Positions 36,968-48,141 of a DNA stretch of 64,000 nucleotides are shown piece by piece. Origin of the DNA: Brachycybe producta (lineage: Eukaryota > Arthropoda > Diplopoda > Playtdesmida > Andrognathidae); contig JAUPFP010000007.1 of the NCBI GenBank assembly GCA_036925085.1, positions 1,208,247 through 1,272,246 on the forward strand. The letters run 5' to 3'. How positions within the stretch are numbered: the stretch's first letter is position 1; every line of letters begins with the position of its first letter. The notes beneath the pieces are model-generated. The model saw nothing but the letters and a program-made list of their open reading frames with translations. It was not told the origin of the DNA and made no database searches. The position numbers and the translations under genes are program-made.

Positions 36968-37169
36968 TAGGCTTTGTTTCCATTATGGTAAAAATTTTAA
37001 CTTTTTTTTTTTTGCAAATTTCAACTGGTGAAAAATAGGAGGAACATGACCCTCCCCCCCCCCCCCTCACCCATTCACTATTATAGGCAAAGGCGTTCTA
37101 TTTTTCACCAGTTGAAATTTGCAAAAAAAAAAAGTTCAAATTTTCACCCCAGTGGAAACAAGGCCTTAA
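36968..37169. mobile_element. Family K fold-back element, copy 3
   Basis: Ends TTAGGCTTTGTTTCCAT and CCCAGTGGAAACAAGGCC then TTAA; poly-C centre. The right TTAA is also the left end of element L. Confidence 0.85.
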
Positions 37170-37570
37170 GGCGGTTGTAGACATTGCGAGTTTTTCCTCG
37201 CGAATCGCAATAGCGATTATCCCTCGCGAGTCAGGCGCGAGGCGATCCAAAATGTGTTTCGCGAATCTACGTGAATCAAGGGTGAACGGACAGTTGTCTT
37301 GAGGGGTTATACAATAATCGGTAATTACTGTAAACGTCGATAAGTCTGATTGCCTCGGCCTGGTTCATTTTCGGTCTACACGCCCCGAGTTTCGACCGCG
37401 AAACGTCTTTGATGCAGGGTGTTTACCGACTAGTGCGCGGATGGGGAGTGAGGCAGCCAAGCGAAGCAAGTGGGGTGGAGACTCACGGCGAGGAATAGTC
37501 TAGATCATGCGAGATTTGATTCGCGAAACTGCCTCGCGAGGCAAACTCGCAATGTCTACAGCCGCCTTTA
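37166..37570. mobile_element. Element L (CGCGAG-iteron MITE)
   Basis: TTAAGGCGGTTGTAGACATT and inverted AATGTCTACAGCCGCCTTTA. Interior repeats CGCGAG/CTCGCG words on both strands. GC-rich relative to surroundings. Confidence 0.85.
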
Positions 37571-37945
37571 GGGTGCGTTTAGACTACTCGTGCTCGTGTC
37601 CTCGTTGAGCTCTGGCTCGTATTCTTGTCAACTGAGGGTTGAAAGTTCAGTTACGTTCAGTACTTTGACTCGTGTGGATACGATAAGCCACGACGAAGTT
37701 TTCATTACCAGTGCACGTTTTTATTATCATGCCACTCATTGTTGGAAGAAACGCCACAGCGAGTCAACGAAACAGTGCTCGTCCCCATTCTTTCATGTAT
37801 CCATTGTACCGACATCAAGCGACTCTGGCTCGCATTACTCGTGCTACTTGTATCGCTGCTCCTTGCGAGTCCGTCCACCATTACTCGGACTTGTCGAGGA
37901 GTCACCTCACTGAGAACGAGCACGAGTAGTGTGAACCCATTCTTA
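37567..37945. mobile_element. Element M (CTCGT-iteron MITE)
   Basis: GGGTGCGTTTAGACTACTCG and inverted CGAGTAGTGTGAACCCA. Interior is built from CTCGTG/CACGAG and ACTCG words. All overlapping ORFs are artefacts. Confidence 0.8.
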
Positions 37946-37984
37946 GAATCTAGAAAGGCGATTGCTCAATTGTGACGAAACAAG

Positions 37985-38300
37985 GGCTGAAATCTCATAC
38001 ATTATGGCAAGCCGTTTTAATTTATATCCAGATAATCCGCATTTTGCTGTACTGTATTTTCCAGAATTCAATTCTAATCGAGGTATTCAGTAAAATACAA
38101 GATAAAAAAAGGCTTGCCCTGAATACACTCTACTGTGAATCTTTGTGAATCTCGTACATGATTTTCTTCTATATCGTCCCCCTTGTTATTTTGCTTCACT
38201 TTTCTAAGACAATTTTGCAAAGGAAAAGAATTTCCGAATATGCTTGATTTTGCCATTTCCTTCTCAAATATGAGGAGGCAATAGATTCGCCAAGAAAGTG
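37985..38300. mobile_element. Family O element, copy 3
   Basis: TATGGCAAGCCGTTTTAAT and, inverted, AAAAAAAGGCTTGCCCT, then GTGAATCTCGTACATGATTT. Shared with 41.1 and 59.4 kb. Confidence 0.55.
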
Positions 38301-38343
38301 AACTCTGGCCGACCCTGCATTAGTGTGGAAAACGGCGCTGGAA

Positions 38344-38375
<32 letters not shown>

Positions 38376-39452
38376 AATATGACTCTATAGGAGGAGGCCA
38401 TTTTGTAAACATGCCGTTTACATTCATTTATTTACATTCTGACCTTTATACTGAATGTATGAAGGGGGTCTCGAGAAAGCAATATGTGAATTAGATGATT
38501 GCTTTCTTGTGACTCGTATAGGTGGCGCTATGATAGTTTCCGGATATTATGTTTTTCTTTATAAAATAAAAACGCTTTTCTTCCCGCGCGCATGTTCTTT
38601 CTGGAGGGGTTATTTTTCTTTACAGATAAATAGCTTTTTCTATCATTCCTGAATGCGTCCGTAGAAAAAACCAAACAGATGATGCAAATGACAATTAAGT
38701 AAAATGTTATTTTTTTTTAGCCAAACCGTAAATAAAAGCTAAGAGTCACCATACAGTTTAGTCTTGCTGCACAAGTTCAACTGATTTAATAATCAGTAGG
38801 CATAAAAATGCATTAAAAACACCCTCTTTCGGAATACACTATGATATTATCAAAATCAATTAAAGCGATTTGTTTGGAGGCTATAATTGTTACAATTAAT
38901 CAAAAATTGGTAGAGGAAGAGCAATTGCGCGCGCAACCCTTGCAATTAATAAAAGTGTTCTGCTTAAAGTCTAACCTCTAAACAGTCTCAATAATTGATA
39001 TAAACAATTCTTTTGACCTTTCAACCAAAAAAAAAAAATTGCACAATATTTGAAAATGTATTGAAAATTGCATAATTTCAAAAAATCTCTTTCAAAATTT
39101 TTTTGTTAAAAAACAAAAAAAAGTAAAATCTATGAAGAGTTTCTTTAAAACAGGATCATTTTGACTTTTATGCTATTGTTTTCTAAAGAGTGCAGCAGCA
39201 GCAACTATTAGTTGCGTCAAACAATTAATTGGCTTTTTTTTTTGCTAAGATAATTAATATATTTTCATCATTTGCATAAAACATATTTTAACTAATATTG
39301 CATTTTATTAAATTTATTTTCTATTTACATACACCGGAAATTCTTGTTTTTAAAAAACTGTTTATTTTGCATATAAACGATTTGGCCTTTGGATCATCAT
39401 CCAGTGCACTCAATAATCCTTAAGTGCCTTTGGCGCACAAACCACTTTTTAG
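38301..39452. other. Gene-free stretch
   Basis: (ATG)n at 38,346-38,374, and a GGTGGCGCTATGATAG word at 38,521. AT-rich. No supported ORF. Confidence 0.5.
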
Positions 39453-39656
39453 ACAGGCAATTAGAAATCGGAACGAACACAAGTTGGATCCGCCCTTTTT
39501 ATGACGACCGGCAACTTCTAATTGGTTGGTTATGCAGTCTGACGTCACACGCCCTTTTCAATGTCGCGAACCACACAACAAACCAATTAAAAGTTCCCAG
39601 GTCGTCATAAAAAGGGCGGAGCCAACTTGTATTCGTCCCGATTTCTAAATGCCTGT
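39453..39656 (+). mobile_element. Family A MITE, copy 20
   Basis: 8-bp identical flank CTTTTTAG on both sides. Confidence 0.92.
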
Positions 39657-39837
39657 CTTTTTAGTGGTCGAGTTATAGACTGAAAAATGAAGTTCGCGTG
39701 TGGCTCATTTGTGGTGGCGATTAGTGGTTGAGTCCTGCCACACGTGGATCTTCTTTGTAGGCCATGGTCAGTGATGATCAAGGTCATAATAGTGACCCAG
39801 CCCTGACAACATACCATTGTTTTCAATGGTGTGTAGT

Positions 39838-40130
39838 TAGAAATGAGAACGGAACCGTTTCTACTCGTTTCAGAACTGGTTTAATCGGTTCGCGATTATT
39901 TGAGAAATCGGTTCTGATCAGTTTCGTGAATGATCTTGACGAACAGGTTTCCCAATATGTATAATTAGAAGATTTACGCAACACATTATTATAGTTAGAG
40001 GTGGCGAAGGATAGAACTGAACCGAATCTACTCGGTTCAGAACCAGTTCTCATCAGTTCCACCTATACTAGCGAACTGGTTCTATCAGTTCCAGTAATTG
40101 TCAAACCGGTTCTGAACCGTTTACATCTTT
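39838..40130. repeat. GGTTC-iteron block
   Basis: Many GGTTC/GAACC words (AGAACTGGTTT, CTCGGTTCAGAACCAGTTC, CGGTTCTGAACCG) in both orientations; ends GAAATGAGAACGGAACC and inverted GGTTCTGAACCGTTTACATC. Probably another word-repeat transposon; exact borders unclear. Confidence 0.6.
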
Positions 40131-40784
40131 ATGCGAAGTAAACCGCATGAACCACTTTGTGGCGCTACAAAAGTATGCCATAAAATAGCCCATAAGAAGC
40201 CACCCTTTAATTGGTGGATGTATTTTGGGGGGTATTTTCTATAATACCTAGTCATTTTCGAATATAACCAACAGGGGAAAAAAAGAGAACACACGTATAC
40301 AGACGACGTAAAACAGTCGAAACACACACACACAAGGGAAAACAATTAAAACACGTGCATGAATGAGAAAACACGTACACAAGGACGAAACAAGACACAA
40401 AAGAGAATCAAAAAAAGGTGTTTGAAAAGTGAAAAGTGTCGGTTTTTCTCTCTCTCTCTCTCCACAACACGTTCATTTATCATTTTAATATTTTGAGAAG
40501 AGAAAGAAAGGGGAGGAGGAGATGGGATGCAGATGTTTTCACAAATATATTTCACTGAAATATTGAAATTCAATTTGATTGAGACGGTTTATTATTGAAA
40601 AATAATGACGTCATTGGGTGACATCATATCGATATAATATTCGTGTGAAACAAGAAAAATCTTAAAAAACATCACTTTGAATAAACTAATTGTTGTTGCT
40701 AATATATGATTACATTCGAAAATTGTAATAAAAACGAAAAGAAAACCTAATTTAAAAAAAAAAAATCTCAGAAAAGAAGCTTAC

Positions 40785-40807
40785 CGAAACTTGAACGAAA
40801 CCGCCAT
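40785..40807 (-). CDS. Possible first coding exon (MAVSFKF) of an unidentified minus-strand gene
   Basis: Minus strand reads GAAGATGGCGGTTTCGTTC and continues to a donor CG|GTAAGC, giving MAVSFKF plus two bases. AAGATGGCGG is both a good Kozak context and a YY1-type start motif. TGACGTCA lies about 200 bp downstream at 40,607. I found no convincing second exon among the repeats to the left, so the gene's identity is unknown. It could be a chance ORF. Confidence 0.3.
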
Positions 40808-40844
40808 CTTCAATGCGTCGTCTGATAATTAAGGAAGAATTGCA

Positions 40845-41079
40845 ATGTTGCCAAATAACAATTCATATTCTGTTATTGCATTCGTAACAACTTTCTTAAT
40901 CTATTTATAAAAAAAAGAGAAAGCATTTAAAAAAATGACTTAGACTAGAAATTCTTAGTAGAAAACATATTTAAAGTATCAAATATGTTTTATAATAGGT
41001 TTGTTTATAAAATATGGTACCGAGTAATTATGTAATAAAAATTTTTAATAGACAATAATAAGTACTTGTGGCAACACTG
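40845..41079. mobile_element. Family P element (CAGTGTTGCCA ends), copy 1
   Basis: CAATGTTGCCAAATAAC on the left and TTGTGGCAACACTGG on the right. Confidence 0.6.
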
Positions 41080-41099
41080 GTTCACCTTCATGAAGTTTT

Positions 41100-41350
41100 A
41101 TGGGGAACGACGTAGAAGAAAACTATATGCGAGATTCATTTAGATTAACAGCAGAGTGTATGTAAAACAAGCCGTTTTATTTTTTTTTATCCACCTTTAT
41201 ATATTCACATAAAATAAAATTGAAGTCTGGAAATTTAGTATAAATGCGGGAAAAAAAAATAAAACGGCTTGTCATACCGTACGAGATTCATCACTCTGTG
41301 TCGTTTCTCTTCATTTTATGGCAATTATTAGCGATAGTGCTGCCATCTTA
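41100..41350. mobile_element. Family O element, copy 1
   Basis: ACAAGCCGTTTTATTTTTTT and its inverse TAAAACGGCTTGTCATACC, with CGAGATTCAT on both sides. Confidence 0.6.
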
Positions 41351-41540
41351 ACGTCGTACATAACAAAGTTTTTTTTTTGTATTATTAAAGTGAGAATATT
41401 TATTTTATTTGTCTATATTTTTTGTGGTTTTTTGTTAAAATATAACAAAATTATTTGCAAATTATGTTTTTAATAATTATATTTAATTTAATTTTAATTT
41501 TGGGTTTATAAAATTATTAATGAAGTTGGAACTCTGTCCT

Positions 41541-41622
41541 GACGAGGTGGCCGAGTGGTTAAGGCGTTGGACTGCTAATCCAATGGGGTCTCCCCGCGTG
41601 GGTTCGAATCCCATCCTCGTCG
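41541..41622 (+). tRNA. tRNA-Ser(GCU)
   Basis: An intact 82-nt type II tRNA gene. The acceptor arms GACGAGG and CCTCGTC pair fully. The D arm is GGCCGAGTGGTTAAGGC. The anticodon stem-loop has CTGCTAA with anticodon GCT at 41574-41576, reading AGC/AGU serine codons. A short variable arm (GGGGTCTCCCC) and the T arm GGGTTCGAATCCC follow. The A box (TGGCCGAGTGG) and B box (GGTTCGAATCC) are perfect. TTTT at 41629-41632 is a pol III terminator. There is no intron and no encoded CCA. It lies alone, between transposon family O and a gene-poor stretch. Confidence 0.97.
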
Positions 41623-42664
41623 ATAACATTTTGCATTTTGTAATTACTCTAAAACGAAAACAAGTTAAATTTATTTTGTAATTTCTTACAATAAAGTTGA
41701 AAATTGAAGCATGTTTCCTTTCCCCCTTTTTTTTTAATAAGTAACTTGGATAAAAGTGAAATAACAAATTAAATAAAAAGCAAAACTAATTTCATTGAAT
41801 GTATTCCGAGACATGGAGACAATATTTTAAGCATTTGTCTTTCTTGGTAGTGACACTCACATGATTATTTCACGGTTGAAATTTCACAGATAAAGCGAAA
41901 GAGCTTAAAAAAGTCACGATATATTTAATAATTTAAGATCCAGTGAAACAAAACTCCCCCCCCCCCCCACACACGAAAAAAAAACGAGAGAAAAATTTCT
42001 AGACAAACGAATAAATCCTAAATGAAATGGACGTCTGGTTTCTATAACAAATATACAATTTACTATTTGAAAACTGTCAGAAGACAACAAAAGAAAATAA
42101 TAGAATAGCAAAAAAAAAAAAAAAAAAATTCTAGCTAGAAAATAAGAGAATATAAACTGCGTTTAGAACTTTATATATCAAATTGAAAAACAAAAGAATG
42201 TCATATATAATATTAGGATCAAAGGGAGACCGATTGCTATATTTCATTGTTTCAAAAAAAAATGACACTGTTTCTGAAACTGAGAAATTTGTCAAAAACT
42301 GGACTCTATCCAAGAGAAAATGATGGAAACAAAACAAAACCCAACCCTTTCTTTTCTATGAAGTAAATAAAAACAGGAAAACTCATAGACAAAATATTCA
42401 ACCATGTTACATTAATTCAAATGCCCAGCTCGTATTTTTAAACAACAGCTGTGTTTTTGTAACACATGTAAACAATTCGTTTAAAAAGCACTCTTAAGCC
42501 CCATAATTCATAACATTTTAGCGCCTCTTAAGATCATAAGGTCATAACGTGCAGTTAAGATAATATAACCAAATTAACCACTAATTGAAACTAAGTCCCA
42601 CCCCTATTAGAATTATGTTTGTAGTTTTCTTTTTTTACTGTAGTTAATTTTTGTGATAGTTATA

Positions 42665-43048
42665 AGGCTGTACCGATCACACTTTTTTACCAAGCCAATA
42701 CCGAACCGATCACACAAAAAAATAGCATGCCGATCGATTTAACAGAGCCAATCATGCCGATTTTGTTGGCCAAGAAAGAAGCGGTTCGCACAAGAACGTA
42801 TGGAAAACGAGTTAAATTATAATTTTAGAATATACATAGCAATGGCAAGACAACAATTTCCTTTTAAAAATGAATTAGTGATAAAGTTGGTAATAAATTG
42901 ATTGACCCTACACCGCTGCCGTTTTATCGGGGAGTAGACCTAATTGTTGAGCACGGAAATCGGTTAACATTTGTTTGCTGATCTGATTTTTTACGATTAG
43001 CAGTAAATTGGCAAAAATCAGTTCGGCAAAATCGGCTCGTTACAGCCT
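42665..43048. mobile_element. hAT-like non-autonomous element
   Basis: 384 bp, ends AGGCTGTACCGATCAC and inverted GCTCGTTACAGCCT, exact 8-bp duplication TAGTTATA. Contains repeated CCGAT/ATCGG words. No ORF. Confidence 0.88.
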
Positions 43049-43902
43049 TAGTTATAAGAAATTCAAGATAATGCAGGAACAAATTTCAAAATGTGAAATT
43101 TGAAGTTACGAGAAGAAACGAGAAGTTAAAAATAAAAGCAATGATATTTATCGAAAAACACATTTATATTATGATAAAAGTCGTTCCAGAATACCCGGGG
43201 TCGACTGGATTAAGAAGATTCTACTACTGTGGTAACAAAATGTTAAAATAATTGAAATAAAAATGTTTTAGAAACAACAATAGTAAATTAACCACGTACT
43301 TAACGGGAATCTTTTTATGTAGAATTATATAGGAATATCAAATTCTCAATTATCGTTTCTCATTTGAAGTTGTGGCAAAAATCACCATTAAAACAACCGT
43401 AAAGTTTTTTTTTTTTTTTTAAAATGACCATGAAAATCACCTTTTAAGATTCAGTTATAAATCCTTCTAAGTTTCTAAAATAACTTATGAATCCTTTGTT
43501 CAAATAATGTATTCAAATAAAAGCATAATTCAGCAATAATTAGCAAGTAAACATTCCGTTGTTAAAATTCCAAATTTTGTTCGTTTTTTTGTTAAAAATT
43601 TCAATTTTTCTTGTGAATTACGTGATTTATGGGTCTACCATAACTAAATACGTAAAAAAACGTGGTTTTTTGTTTGTTACTTCCATACTGTGAAAGTAAA
43701 ACAATTTATCTGTAGAAACACAAAAACAATAAACATTTGAAAATAATAATAAACATGTAAATCAAAATACATGAAGCAAAAGTAAACTTTTATTTCATCA
43801 TTACTGAACTTTTATAATGCATTCCAAACAGATCAAAAATTCCTGAAAGAAAGAAAATAATGAGAAAAAAAAGTAAATTAATTCTTTAAAGACACAAATA
43901 AG
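43049..43902. other. Downstream flank of RPS21
   Basis: AT-rich. A possible RPS21 poly(A) signal at 43789-43794 (minus strand). No other gene seen. Confidence 0.45.
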
Positions 43903-44801
43903 TTACTTTGCTAAAAGCCCATCCTTTTTGGCCAATCTGTTAAGACAATCATCTGATTCACCCTGAAACAAAAGTAATTGTTTGTTAGTAAAAGTTTGTT
44001 TAAATTAATTGTTGGTGCAAAAAAAAAAAGAAAATGAAAACGAATTTCTTCGATACGAAACCATTTTTCGGATTGCGCCGCAGATCGCGTACGTCTTATT
44101 CTTCCCAGTAACTCGTCCGGTAGTTTCATCAACCTATTTATAAAAGAGAGAGAAAAAACACTAGAAAAAGATGTCCAAATTCATTAAAAAACAAATATGC
44201 GCTTGAATTTCATTTTAAACTCTCAGAACATGATTGCAACATAGAAAACCCTGTTAAAAAAATACACATTAAAATAAAACAAACAGCTCTTTCTACCTTG
44301 AAACCCTCTGTTCAGAGAGTTCAAGTGCTAAGTTTCTTTCTTGAGTTTGGACCTACAACTTACTTCAGCCAAGTTAATTTGGATTGAAGCATGATCCTTT
44401 GCAGAAATAATACGATTACTTGCAGAACTGCAATAGAAAAAAAAAAGAATTCATAATCATTATAAATATTCTTTCGATTAGACGCCAAAGCGCGTTAAAG
44501 GCGCGAAACATGACTTAAACGCTGTATTATCTCTTTCATTGAGGCTAATAGGCTGTTTAACAAAAGAATTTTCATTTAATTACAATTAAAACCCGTGTTT
44601 TTTAATCCATCAGCAAACGAATGATGTCAAAAAGAAAACAAACCATGTTCATGCAGTCATACGTAGGTCGCCTGCAGCGCTTACCGATGCTGAACAATCA
44701 TTTTAAATACTAACCACGTGGTAAACGATTAGAGAGGGGGGGGAAACTCACCATTTTCTCGGGATGTACAAATCAACGAATTCACCGGCGTCGTTTTGCA
44801 T
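43903..44801 (-). CDS. RPS21: 40S ribosomal protein S21 (eS21), four coding exons
   Basis: Small-subunit ribosomal protein acting in the cytosolic 40S particle. Coding exons on the minus strand are 44801-44752, 44427-44364, 44133-44062 and 43962-43903. Lengths 50, 64, 72 and 60 nt join in frame to 81 residues; the family is usually about 83. All introns are GT-AG. The protein starts MQNDAGEFVDLYIPRK, then CSASNRIISAKDHASIQ, with TYAICGAIRKM in exon 3 and GESDDCLNRLAKKDGLLAK at the end, colinear with animal eS21 throughout. The start is fixed by the conserved MQNDAG. A 5'UTR exon ends at 44919 (AAAT|GTAAGT) and splices to 44823 across a 95-nt intron. A pyrimidine-led CTTCCGCC near 44980 could be the TOP-type transcription start, and CGGCCATCTT (YY1-like) lies at about 45,101. 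AATAAA on the minus strand at 43794-43789 is a plausible poly(A) signal. The exon structure is seen; the TOP start is inferred. Confidence 0.95.
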
Positions 44802-45284
44802 CTTGAAACGGGGCTATTTGGAGCTAGAACGACAACAAAAACAAAGAAAATATATTAAATTATAAAAAGAATAATAGATTTCCTTGTTGAATGCAAAAAA
44901 TTAACACCATAAACTTACATTTAAAGCAGAAAAATACAGACAAAATGACCGAAATAAACGGAAATCACAAAAGGCGGAAGTAGAATAAGGAGGCGGCTCC
45001 AGAGAAGAAGAAGAAGAAGAGACAACATTTGCTACTTTTGCCTCATGTTCTTCAGTGAAGCCAAGTTTTAGTAGTGGAAATGCAGGGGGGGTGTGGCTTA
45101 TCGGCCATCTTGCATAGACCCTGAAAAAAGTTTATATATTCAGTTTCATCATAGAACTGAGTTGTTATTTTCTTTATTTCTATTATTTACATTAAATCAA
45201 ACAAAGAAGATATATATGTATGAAAACATTAATGTATTTTTGTCGTAAATCTACATATTGTACATTTTTGTAGTCTGAAATTCA

Positions 45285-45660
45285 GAGATGACGATGAAAA
45301 AACATCGATATATCGCTTTTCCGATATATCGTATCAATCGATATGTCTTTAACAATACTGATATTAGTGATATATTAACGTATTTTTTTTTTTGCTTTTT
45401 CAACAAAATGTTTACGTTTCACACCTCACCAAGTCTAAAGCAGCAATAAAAAATCTTTTTTTTCTAAGGTAGATGCCTATAATTACAAAAAAACTTGTAA
45501 CTAACAATTGAATAGATTGAAATACATTGGAAATGACTACTTAATCTCTATATATCGAAAAAATATCGATATATCATCTTATACATCATAATAACTATAT
45601 ATCGATGTAAAAATATTGATAGCTGCAAAAAATAAAAGCAGCCTCTGCTCGTCACTGTTG
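45285..45660. repeat. CGATATATCG-iteron block, probable transposon
   Basis: AACATCGATATATCG, CCGATATATCGTAT, ATATCGATATATCA and TATATATCGATG recur in both orientations; ends AGATGACGATG and inverted CTCGTCACTG. Confidence 0.5.
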
Positions 45661-45703
45661 TAATTTGTCCAACACTGTTGTTCAATGGGAGGAGCTGCAG
45701 ATT

Positions 45704-45784
45704 GGCAAGAAGTACAAGGGGGATTTGAACCCTCCACAACATTGGTTCAGGGCTAGAGGCTTTAACCACCTAGGCTACCTTGCC
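45704..45784 (-). pseudogene. tRNA-like pol III unit (tRNA pseudogene or SINE head)
   Basis: On the minus strand the A box TAGCCTAGGTGG and B box GGTTCAAATCC both fit consensus, and outer arms GGCAAGG and TTCTTGCC can pair over 7 bp. Between the T arm and the acceptor arm there are about 7 extra nt, and the anticodon arm does not fold cleanly, so this is not a working tRNA. It is best read as a tRNA-derived SINE head or decayed tRNA gene. Confidence 0.55.
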
Positions 45785-45858
45785 AAATGCAGAACAAAGG
45801 ATTTTAATAATAAGTATATTTATGTTTATTTTGACAATTAAAAAATATTAAAACTAAC

Positions 45859-45930
45859 GACACCCACTGAGAATTGAACCCATGAACACCAGAACACAAG
45901 GCAGTGACACTAACACCACAACCAAACAGA
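45859..45930 (-). pseudogene. Second tRNA-like pol III remnant
   Basis: Minus-strand sequence with a B box (GGGTTCAATTCTC) and a loose A box (TGGTTGTGGTG). The end CAGTGGGTGTC and the overall spacing resemble a tRNA or tRNA-derived SINE. No stable cloverleaf is visible. It lies about 75 bp beyond the previous unit, in the same orientation. Confidence 0.4.
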
Positions 45931-46039
45931 CAACCACAGAATCAGAAGTAATAAAGTCATACTTAGGAATTCTTTAACAATATACAGTAACTAAAAAATC
46001 TATAGAAAAAAAAATAGCAAAATTTAAAAATTCAGCCAA

Positions 46040-46700
46040 AGTAGATGGCGCCACCATCTCCATTAAAAAATTTTTGCCAAAAAGCAAAAACTTTTTTGAA
46101 GGTATAGGATTTTTAACATAGAACTTTTTTAAATTAATGTTTCAAATGTTTGAAGACAGGGGCGCTATAATCAACTATTACATAGAGTCCATGTATAAAG
46201 TGTTAGGTTAATGGATTAGTGTTGGGTTAGGTTAGGTTAGAGTGTTAGTGTTGGGTTAGGTTAGGGGGTTAGTGTTGGGTTAGGTTATGTTAGTGGAGGG
46301 GGAGGGGGTTAGAGTTTAAGAGGGAAAATTTAAAATTCGATAAAATATGCACACATAACTCATGCTTAAGAGAATAACAATAGATGGAGCCACCGTCTTC
46401 ATTAAAAAAAATTTGCCAAAAAGCAAAAACTTTTTTTTGAGGTATAGGATTTTTAACATAGAACTTTTTTAATTAATGTTTCAAATGTTTGAAGACAGGG
46501 GCGCTATAATCAACTATTACATAGAGTCCATGTATAAAGTGTTAGGTTAATGGGTTAGGTTAGGTTAGAGAGTTAGTGTTGGGTTAGGTTATTGTAGATT
46601 CTTCTCTCAACCAACCTTGACATAAGACCCAAGACAATTTGAAAAGGCCTAAGATCGAGGGCCTAAAAAGCCCATATAATTGGGAAAATTTAAAATTCGA
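46040..46700. repeat. Direct duplication of about 340 bp with TTAGG-rich core
   Basis: 46,042-46,340 recurs at 46,381-46,700 with few differences (GCCAAAAAGCAAAAACTTTT; GACAGGGGCGCTATAATCA). Each copy carries GTTAGTGTTGGGTTAGG words. Confidence 0.9.
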
Positions 46701-46898
46701 AAAAAAAATAGGACAAACTGTTACCACTTATTTAGTGGTCTATATCCGTATATATCTCTGTCCATAGATCTGAAACAACAAAGATTGGGACGCCATATAC
46801 CAAAATATAGTATTTTATATAGCCCTGTCATATAGCAACTCTGTTTAAAAAATACTTAATAGATGGCCCAGTATATCTCCATTAACCACCATTGGAAT

Positions 46899-47010
46899 CA
46901 GCACAAGAAATTCGTTTGCCCCACCCTTTTATGAGCATCAGACCAAATATTAACCAATTACAAATTGTCATTTCTTAAAAAAGGGTGGTGCAAACAAATT
47001 TCTTGTGCTG
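46899..47010. mobile_element. Family Q MITE, copy 1
   Basis: CAGCACAAGAAATTCGTTTG and inverted AAACAAATTTCTTGTGCTG, with CCACCCTTTT and ATTAACCAATTACAAATTG inside. Confidence 0.8.
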
Positions 47011-47040
47011 GATTGAACTCTATGTAATACAAAGGCAAGG

Positions 47041-47205
47041 GTGCTCTGTAGTATATTTGTTTGCTCTGCCCTTTTATGTGTCAGGCCAAATATCAACCAA
47101 TTAGAAATTGAAAGGGTTGGGCATGTGATGTCAGACCAAATAACAAACCAATTAGAAGTTACCGTTTTTTTTTCTAAAAGGGCGGGACAAATGACTATTC
47201 TGTGA
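47041..47205. mobile_element. Family Q MITE, copy 2, sharing a core with family A
   Basis: TTTGTTTGCTCTGCCCTTTT and inverted AAAAGGGCGGGACAAATGA. Contains GCATGTGATGTCAGACC and CCAATTAGAAGTTACC, as in family A. Confidence 0.75.
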
Positions 47206-48141
47206 TAGTACTGGGTCTGAGTAAGATGGCGACTATTTTCTTCTCATCGAAATTTTTGGCTTCACTAAAGACACGTAATGTTGTCTCTCCTTATACTTTC
47301 CTGCTTGGGAGGCTCAACTACTAACCGGAAACAGAAACTCCGATAATACTTACGAAAATGAATAAGTGAAAAGGTTTGTGATCATTATAGACCTTTTTAG
47401 GAGGTGAACATATATGGCGTCTCAAGTTATTAAACAAAACACCGCCATATTAGGACATTTATAAGATAATCATATTTAGCTTCAAATATATGACATCATG
47501 TTTTAATAGCTTTTTCTCCTTTCAAACATTATAAAAAGAAACAGATATGAATTAAAATTTATTTTAACATTATTTGAACACAAATATTAAATGAATTATT
47601 TCTCTGCATTTGTCTTTTAGATCATCCAATAAAGTTTGAATTAACGGCTACATTGAAATAAAGTATTGCATCCGTGATTCGTTAGATGAACCTCTAGAGC
47701 CTCTTCCCCCCCCCCCCCCAGTATTGATTTAGAGATGCAAACATTTGCGGTGTGATGACGTCATCTGTCTCTCTGCAGGTAGCTTACGTTTGATTGCGTT
47801 TACTATACGTCCGCATCCGTAACCTTTACGCTAAGACGAAGAGAAAATCTTCCTCTCTCCCTCCCCCTTTGATTCATTATCCACATGTGATAACATTATT
47901 GAGAATGGAAAGAATTTAGAAGAAAAAAATCATTTGGAAGATGTTCGCTGCACAGAGAGTATATTTAAAATAGGTAAAAACATATATACATTTGTTATAA
48001 AAGTTCTTCTTCCTTTTATAGTTATTTAGATTTCAAAGATTTAGAAAAGAACAGAAAGTGAGTGATGTTTGTTTCACTGCAAAGCACATTGGCGGCGTTT
48101 AAAGGAGAAGCATCAACTACGTTAAAAGGGGCACTAACAAT

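Noticed and set aside
37590..37975. Four overlapping ORFs of 72-107 aa
   Set aside because: They lie inside element M, whose CTCGT words keep several frames open; no family resemblance.
41483..41767. ORF on the minus strand
   Set aside because: Runs antisense through the tRNA-Ser gene.
43963..44751. Possible snoRNAs in RPS21 introns
   Set aside because: No convincing C/D or H/ACA box pairs found by eye.
47226..47324. ATG frame MATIFFSSKFLASLKTR after AAGATGGCG
   Set aside because: Looks like a mitochondrial presequence, but it stops after 32 codons, lies at the edge of a family Q element and has no downstream exon I could join.
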